Position numbers and translations under genes: made by a program. Shown here piece after piece: positions 32,787-37,408 of a DNA stretch of 37,408 nt. Within the stretch, counting starts at the first letter, position 1. The number at the start of each line of letters is the position of its first letter. The stretch spans positions 1 through 37,408 of the forward strand of contig JAKKUQ010000015.1 in assembly GCA_021890755.1 (NCBI GenBank). Direction: 5' to 3'. The notes under the pieces are model-generated. The model had not been told where the DNA came from. It searched no databases and worked only from the letters and a program-made list of their open reading frames with translations. The stretch is from Thermosediminibacteraceae bacterium (lineage in GTDB: Bacteria > Bacillota > Thermosediminibacteria > Thermosediminibacterales > Thermosediminibacteraceae).

Positions 32787-33730
32787 GGGTCGACGCGGGC
32801 GGAAGCAAAGTAGAGGCTCTGGCCCTGGACCTTGAAAAAAATGCCGCGACCCTTACCGTTTTAGAAAGGCCGGGCAACGTCATGGCTGCGGGCAATGACC
32901 GGGCTCTGGGAAGCATCGTAGAAGCATTAAATGCCGTATCCGAACGGCAGGGCAAGGGTCCGGAGTGCTTAGGTGTGTGCGTCGGCGCGGCCGGGGCCGG
33001 GAACGATGAGGTAAGGCGAAATTTGAGCCGGGCCTTGAAGAATTTGGGCTTTACGGAAAACGTTATTGTCGTGCCCGATTACAAGATAGCCCTGGCGGGA
33101 GCCGCGGGAAGGCTTCGGGGCCTGGTGGTCGTATCGGGGACCGGTAGCGTAGCCTACGGCGTGAACAGCAGGGGGGAAGAGGCGGTCACAGGGGGCTGGG
33201 GGCATCTGGTAGGAGATGAGGGAAGCGGCTACTTTATCGGCCAAATGGCGATAAAAGAAGCCATAAAATATTTTGAAAGGCGCGGAGGGTCGAAGGACCT
33301 TTACGAAGAAGTTCTTTCGTATTTTAACCTGAAAGATCTGACCGAAATAAAGCCCATTCTCTATTCAGCGGAATTTTCCAAAGACCTGGTGGCAGGTTTG
33401 GCCCTCAGGGTGAGTCACCTCGCCAGCTTGGGGGAAAGGGCGGCGGCGAAAATCCTCGAAGAAGCGGGCAGGTCCCTGGCGGAGATCGCAAAAGGGGTCA
33501 TAAATAAGCTCGGCGAACTGTGCGATATATATGGGTCCGGGAGCGTGCTTTTAAAGGAGGAGCTGGTATACGAGTCTTTTGTTCGGGAGCTTTATAAAAC
33601 TTATCCGGGCCTTAAAATAAGCCGCCCAATGTACAGAGCGGCAGCGGGAGCTTTAATCCTCCTAGGCGGGGAACTGGGGGTAAAGCTGGATTTGAGAGGT
33701 ATAAAAGATGCCAGACCGGGGTTGGAGTGA
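32771..33730 (+). CDS. BadF/BadG-type ATPase, probable N-acetylglucosamine kinase
   Basis: The product is 319 residues of the ASKHA fold. The phosphate 1 loop is VGVDAGGSKVEALALD near residue 5, phosphate 2 VVVSGTGSVAYGVN near 118, followed by GGWGHLVGDEGSGYFIG, and the adenosine loop is DIYGSGSVLLKEE near 253. Members of this kind phosphorylate N-acetylglucosamine at O6. In this operon it would rescue the free reducing-end sugar left when a phosphorylated disaccharide is cut. GAAGGGAAG precedes ATG 32771, 16 bases inside chbG. Confidence 0.82.
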   Translation: MGYIVGVDAGGSKVEALALDLEKNAATLTVLERPGNVMAAGNDRALGSIVEALNAVSERQGKGPECLGVCVGAAGAGNDEVRRNLSRALKNLGFTENVIVVPDYKIALAGAAGRLRGLVVVSGTGSVAYGVNSRGEEAVTGGWGHLVGDEGSGYFIGQMAIKEAIKYFERRGGSKDLYEEVLSYFNLKDLTEIKPILYSAEFSKDLVAGLALRVSHLASLGERAAAKILEEAGRSLAEIAKGVINKLGELCDIYGSGSVLLKEELVYESFVRELYKTYPGLKISRPMYRAAAGALILLGGELGVKLDLRGIKDARPGLE

Positions 33731-33734
33731 TGGT

Positions 33735-34898
33735 ATGGAGAAACTGTATTCTTTATATAAAAAGCCGAAGAAAAAGGTCATCGGGCTGATGTCGGGGACA
33801 TCGGCCGATGGCATCGATGCGGCCCTGGTGGAGATCGAAGGTTATGGGCCGGAAACGCGAGTAAAGCTCCTCTCCTTTCACAATTTCCCCTACGACGAGC
33901 CGGTGAGGCAGGAAATATTTAAGCTCTTCGATTTAAAACACTCCAATGCGGAGCTAATATGCCGGATGAACTTCAAATTGGGAGAGTATTTCGGAAAGGC
34001 AGCTCTGAAACTATGCCAGCTCAGCGGCGTAGATATGGATGAGGTGGACCTGATAGGCTCCCACGGGCAGACCGTCTACCACATACCGGGAGAAGCGACC
34101 CTGCAGATCGGAGAACCCAGCGTCATCGCAGAGCTCACCGGAAAGACTGTAGTGGCTGACTTCAGGGTCCGGGATATTGCGGCGGGAGGTCACGGGGCGC
34201 CGCTGGTGCCCTATGCAGAATACCTGCTCTATAGGTCCGATAAACTGAACAGGGCCCTCCTCAACATAGGAGGGATTGCCAATATTACCTGGATTCCCAA
34301 AGGATGCACGGTAGACGATGTCCTGGCCTTTGACACGGGGCCGGGCAATATGGTGATCGATGAAATAGTGCGGTGGGGGACGGGCGGCAAAAGGAGATTT
34401 GACGAGGGGGGCAAGATAGCTTCGGAAGGCAGGGTCGAAGAGAGGCTGATGGAAATCCTGAGAGCCCATCCGTATCTAAAACTTCGGCCTCCAAAGACGG
34501 CGGGAAGGGAATTTTTCGGTAGGAGTTTTGCCGAGGATATTATAAAAAAATCGCAGGACTTGATGATCGGTTTTGAGGACCTGGTGGCCACCGTCACCTA
34601 TTTTACCGCTTATTCGATAGCCCGGGCGGTGCAGGACTTTATACTGCCGAGAGGTAAGATCGACGAGCTTTTGGTGAGCGGAGGGGGTGCTTACAACAGT
34701 ACCCTTGTGCGCATGATCCAAAATGAATTGAAAGGCATCGAGGTCAGGACTCTGGAGGAATTGGGGCAGAATTCGGACGCCAAAGAAGCCGTAGCTTTTG
34801 CGGTACTGGCCAACGAAACCTTAGGCGGGATGTGCAACAATGTGCCCGGTGCCACCGGTGCTAAGAAGAAGGTTATCCTGGGGAAAATTGTAGTTTAA
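33735..34898 (+). CDS. anmK: Anhydro-N-acetylmuramic acid kinase AnmK
   Basis: The product is 387 residues. It has [19 protein letters not shown] near residue 18, [20 protein letters not shown] near 105, [20 protein letters not shown] near 140 and [16 protein letters not shown] near 197. AnmK opens 1,6-anhydroMurNAc and phosphorylates it to MurNAc-6-P, the MurQ substrate. ATG 33735 lies five bases after the previous stop with TTGGAGTG upstream. A longer start at 33708 would overlap the kinase gene and has no better signal. Confidence 0.95.
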   Translation: MEKLYSLYKKPKKKVIGLMSGTSADGIDAALVEIEGYGPETRVKLLSFHNFPYDEPVRQEIFKLFDLKHSNAELICRMNFKLGEYFGKAALKLCQLSGVDMDEVDLIGSHGQTVYHIPGEATLQIGEPSVIAELTGKTVVADFRVRDIAAGGHGAPLVPYAEYLLYRSDKLNRALLNIGGIANITWIPKGCTVDDVLAFDTGPGNMVIDEIVRWGTGGKRRFDEGGKIASEGRVEERLMEILRAHPYLKLRPPKTAGREFFGRSFAEDIIKKSQDLMIGFEDLVATVTYFTAYSIARAVQDFILPRGKIDELLVSGGGAYNSTLVRMIQNELKGIEVRTLEELGQNSDAKEAVAFAVLANETLGGMCNNVPGATGAKKKVILGKIVV

Positions 34899-34930
34899 CT
34901 TTAACAGAGGTCGAAAGAGGAGATGGTCCG

Positions 34931-35842
34931 ATGGAATTGACAAAGCTCATTACAGAACAGAGGAATCCGTACACAGAAGATATAGACCTTTTGGATACGG
35001 TGAGCATGTTGAAAAAAATGAACGACGAAGACAAAAAAGTGGCCTTTGCGGTGGAAAAGGAAATTCCGAAGATAGCCCAGGCTGTGGATGAAATAGCCGA
35101 GAGGATGAAAAAAGGGGGCAGGCTCTTTTATATAGGCGCTGGTACCAGCGGAAGGATCGGAATTTTGGATGCTTCCGAGTGCCCACCCACTTTCGGCGTA
35201 GACCCGGAATTGGTCCAGGGAATCATCGCCGGGGGAGACGCAGCCATAAAAAGGGCCGTGGAAGGCGCTGAGGACGATGATTTCATGGGCCGAAAGGACC
35301 TCGAGGCCAGGAACCTTTCGCACAAAGATGCGGTGGTGGGACTTACGGCCAGCGGCAGGACTCCCTACGTCCTGGGAGGGCTAAAATACGCGCGGGAAAT
35401 AGGGGCCCTGACGGTAGGAATCTGCTGCAACCCCGACAGCCTCATAAAGGATTATGTGGACATACTTATCGCCCCGGTAGTAGGGCCTGAGGTGATCCTG
35501 GGATCTACCCGTTTGAAAGCGGGGACTGCCCAGAAGATGGTCCTCAATATGATATCTACCGGGACCATGATCAAGCTGGGCAAGGTCTACAGCAACCTGA
35601 TGGTGGATCTGCAGCCCACCAACGAAAAGCTGAAAAACAGGGCCAGGCGGATGCTAAAAATTGCGACGAAAGCCAGCGACGACGTGATCGAATCCACCCT
35701 GAAAGAGACGGGCTTTGACGTCAAGGCTTCAATTTTGATGATACTCTCCGGAATCGATAAAGACAGAGCCAATGAACTCCTCAAATTTTCAGGAGGAAAT
35801 ATAAGGAAGGCCATGATGGTGATATACCCCGAAAGGAGTTGA
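34931..35842 (+). CDS. murQ: N-acetylmuramic acid 6-phosphate etherase MurQ
   Basis: The product is 303 residues. It starts with [19 protein letters not shown] and has the SIS signature [20 protein letters not shown] near residue 66, [18 protein letters not shown] near 136 and [19 protein letters not shown] near 194. It removes lactate from MurNAc-6-P and gives GlcNAc-6-P, which NagA then uses. AGAGGAGA precedes the ATG by about eight bases. A 32-base gap separates it from anmK. Its stop overlaps the ribosome binding site area of the GH4 gene. Confidence 0.96.
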   Translation: MELTKLITEQRNPYTEDIDLLDTVSMLKKMNDEDKKVAFAVEKEIPKIAQAVDEIAERMKKGGRLFYIGAGTSGRIGILDASECPPTFGVDPELVQGIIAGGDAAIKRAVEGAEDDDFMGRKDLEARNLSHKDAVVGLTASGRTPYVLGGLKYAREIGALTVGICCNPDSLIKDYVDILIAPVVGPEVILGSTRLKAGTAQKMVLNMISTGTMIKLGKVYSNLMVDLQPTNEKLKNRARRMLKIATKASDDVIESTLKETGFDVKASILMILSGIDKDRANELLKFSGGNIRKAMMVIYPERS

Positions 35843-35847
35843 ACAAA

Positions 35848-37158
35848 GTGGGAAAAAAATTGAAAGTTGCCGTCATAGGGGGCGGGTCCAGCTACACGCC
35901 CGAGTTGATTGAAGGTTTTATAAAAAGAAAGTCGGAACTTCCGGTAAGCGACATATATCTGGTGGATGTGGAGCAGGGAAGGGAAAAACTGGAAATAGTG
36001 GGGAATCTGGCCCGCCGCATGGTCGCCAGTGCAGGATTGAATATTAACGTAAATCTCACTATGGATCGAAGAGAGGCCATTTACGGCGCCGACTTTGTGG
36101 TGACCCAGTTCCGGGTGGGGGGCATCGATGCCCGCATCCGGGATGAAAGAATACCGCTGAAGTACGATGTCATCGGCCAGGAGACCACCGGTCCCGGCGG
36201 TTTTGCGAAGGCTTTGAGGACAATCCCGGTCATACTGGAAATATGTAAGGAGATAGAAGAACTCGCCCCCGGGGCCTTTCTCATAAATTTCACCAATCCG
36301 TCGGGGATAATAACGGAGACGGTGATTAAATATACCGATGTCAAGGTCATCGGACTCTGCAATGTTCCCATCAATATGGTAAACTATGTGGCGAAAGTCT
36401 TTGGGGTGGAAATGGACCGGGTCTATATTCAGTTTGCGGGCCTCAATCATCTGGTGTGGGGGTTGAAAGTATATCTGGACGGAGAAGATGTGACGGAAAA
36501 ATTGATAGAACGATTAATATCGGACGATGACGCCACTATGAAAAATATCCCGGGCCTTAAATGGGATAAGGCCTTGATAAAATCCCTCGGGATGCTCCCC
36601 TGCCCCTATCACCGGTACTACTACATGGCGGACAGGATGCTTAAGGAGGAGAAAGAAAAGGCTGCCACCGAAGGCACTCGCGGCGAAGTAGTCAAAAGAG
36701 TTGAAAAAGAGCTCTTCGAAATTTACAAAAATCCGGAGCTCGCCGAAAAGCCCGAGCAACTGGAAAAGAGGGGAGGAGCCCTTTATTCATATGCTGCCTG
36801 CAATCTCATAAACTCCATAGTAAACGACAAAAAGGACATTCAGGTAGTAAACGTAAAAAACAACGGTACAATACTGGATTTACCCGAAAATGTTGTAATC
36901 GAAACAAATTGCGTGATAGACAAAAACGGCGCCCACCCGCTGAATATAGGACGAGTGCCAGCAAAGATAAGAGGGCTAATGCAGGTTGTAAAGGCCTATG
37001 AAGAACTCACTATCGAGGCAGGGGTAAAAGGAGACTATAATGCAGCTCTTCAAGCCTTAACTATTCATCCGCTCGTTCCGTCTGCAGGAATTGCGAAAAA
37101 AATACTCGATGATATTCTTGCTGAAAATAAGGAATATTTACCGCAGTTTTTTAAGTAA
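35848..37158 (+). CDS. Glycoside hydrolase family 4, probable 6-phospho-beta-glucosidase/chitobiase
   Basis: The product is 436 residues. The NAD site is AVIGGGSSYTPELIEGF near residue 8. Metal and active-site elements are NFTNPSGIITE near 149, GLCNVPINMV near 170, AGLNHLVWGLKVY near 198 and LPCPYHRYYYMADRM near 250. GH4 enzymes cut 6-phospho-glycosides by an NAD- and Mn-dependent redox route. By context it is ChbF-like, acting on N-acetylated disaccharide-6-P. GTG 35848 is chosen since AAGGAG (35833-35838) abuts the earlier TTG at 35839. A terminator follows at 37183. Confidence 0.9.
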   Translation: MGKKLKVAVIGGGSSYTPELIEGFIKRKSELPVSDIYLVDVEQGREKLEIVGNLARRMVASAGLNINVNLTMDRREAIYGADFVVTQFRVGGIDARIRDERIPLKYDVIGQETTGPGGFAKALRTIPVILEICKEIEELAPGAFLINFTNPSGIITETVIKYTDVKVIGLCNVPINMVNYVAKVFGVEMDRVYIQFAGLNHLVWGLKVYLDGEDVTEKLIERLISDDDATMKNIPGLKWDKALIKSLGMLPCPYHRYYYMADRMLKEEKEKAATEGTRGEVVKRVEKELFEIYKNPELAEKPEQLEKRGGALYSYAACNLINSIVNDKKDIQVVNVKNNGTILDLPENVVIETNCVIDKNGAHPLNIGRVPAKIRGLMQVVKAYEELTIEAGVKGDYNAALQALTIHPLVPSAGIAKKILDDILAENKEYLPQFFK

Positions 37159-37182
37159 AAATGATCCATTAACTGAAAGTCA

Positions 37183-37214
37183 AGCGAGATGGTAGTATGC
37201 CATCCGCTTTTTTT
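37183..37214 (+). terminator. Terminator of the amino sugar operon
   Basis: AGCG (37183-37186) and GATGG (37188-37192) pair with CCATC and CGCT (37200-37208), with one bulged A and a 7-base loop, followed by seven T (37208-37214). It ends the operon 24 bases after the GH4 stop. Confidence 0.8.
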
Positions 37215-37242
37215 ACGGAAAGGCATCAGTGTTTCCAAAAAG

Positions 37243-37270
37243 CTTACAAGAACTTCATTTATGATATAAT
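37243..37270 (+). promoter_or_regulatory. Promoter after the amino sugar operon
   Basis: A consensus TATAAT (37265-37270) has CTTACA (37243-37248) 16 bases upstream. It opens a new transcript just before the antiterminator-like remnant and the probable gene that runs out of the window. Confidence 0.5.
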
Positions 37271-37323
37271 ATTCTTAAAAGTTCTCCGGAAAAGTCCGCT
37301 GTAGAAAGTTACGGAGTAAAAAG

Positions 37324-37368
37324 GTCGTTAACAAAAATGTGGTCCTGGCAAAAGATGAATCAAAATAA
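37324..37368 (+). pseudogene. Truncated LicT-like antiterminator fragment
   Basis: From 37324 the frame reads VVNKNVVLAKDESK and then stops at TAA 37366. This is the start of the CAT RNA-binding domain of BglG/LicT proteins (compare FNNNVVLASEG in the gene at 28130). Back to the upstream stop at 37276 there is no ATG, GTG or TTG in frame. It is a remnant of an antiterminator gene, not a gene. Confidence 0.5.
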
Positions 37369-37397
37369 AAAATCTCAAAGTGCAGGAGTGATTGATA

Positions 37398-37408
37398 TTG
37401 CGGAAAGT
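37398..37408 (+). CDS. Possible start of a gene cut by the window end
   Basis: A TTG at 37398 lies nine bases after GGAG (37385-37388) and begins M-R-K before the sequence ends. A GTG at 37388 in another frame is the alternative. Only the start signal supports this entry. Confidence 0.25.

Noticed and set aside
1-37408. CRISPR arrays, tRNA or rRNA genes, transposases or prophage genes
   Set aside because: No regularly spaced repeats, cloverleaf or rRNA signatures, or transposase and phage motifs were seen in reading both strands.

Overview
The window reads as chromosomal DNA of an anaerobic, probably thermophilic, low-to-mid GC Firmicute (Clostridia, Thermoanaerobacterales/Thermosediminibacterales-like). 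The evidence is the oxygen-independent (cbi) cobalamin pathway, a lactose/cellobiose-type PTS with a PRD antiterminator, GntR and RpiR regulators, strong GGAGG ribosome binding sites, frequent TTG/GTG starts and short or overlapping gene junctions. The taxonomic placement is inference.

Region 1 (1-4.6 kb) is a patchwork. It holds a terminator, two symmetric DNA elements, a wrecked gene for a secreted protein (513-792), an MFS exporter, a vestigial fragment of a comB gene (about 2098-2164) and a small unknown membrane protein. A three-gene leftward operon follows: MNT nucleotidyltransferase, HEPN protein, ComB.

Region 2 (4.6-22.5 kb) is one very long rightward operon under a sigma-A-like promoter, a cobalamin riboswitch and an intrinsic terminator. 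It encodes the cobalt ECF transporter CbiMNQO, then cbiA, X, C, D, E, T, L, F, G, H and J. After these come the tetrapyrrole genes hemA, hemC, a cobA-hemD fusion, hemB, a precorrin-2 dehydrogenase and hemL. Together they cover glutamyl-tRNA to cobyrinic acid a,c-diamide plus cobalt uptake. Adenosylation, cobyric acid formation and nucleotide-loop assembly are not in the window. Two lesions deserve attention: cbiQ appears frameshifted just before its last membrane helix, and hemA has no ordinary start codon before its conserved first strand.

Region 3 (22.6-28.0 kb) starts with an FAD amine-oxidase-like gene whose ribosome binding site lies in a long hairpin. A nagR-nagB-nagA operon for GlcNAc-6-phosphate follows, with an operator over its promoter, and then a convergent DMT-family permease.

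Region 4 (28.1-37.2 kb) is an amino-sugar locus: PRD antiterminator, RpiR regulator, PTS IIB, IIC and IIA, ChbG-type deacetylase, BadF-type GlcNAc kinase, AnmK, MurQ and a GH4 6-phosphoglycosidase. It looks like chitobiose catabolism merged with peptidoglycan (MurNAc) recycling, both feeding GlcNAc-6-phosphate into NagA and NagB. After the terminator at 37.2 kb, a promoter drives a leader that carries a truncated antiterminator-like coding fragment.
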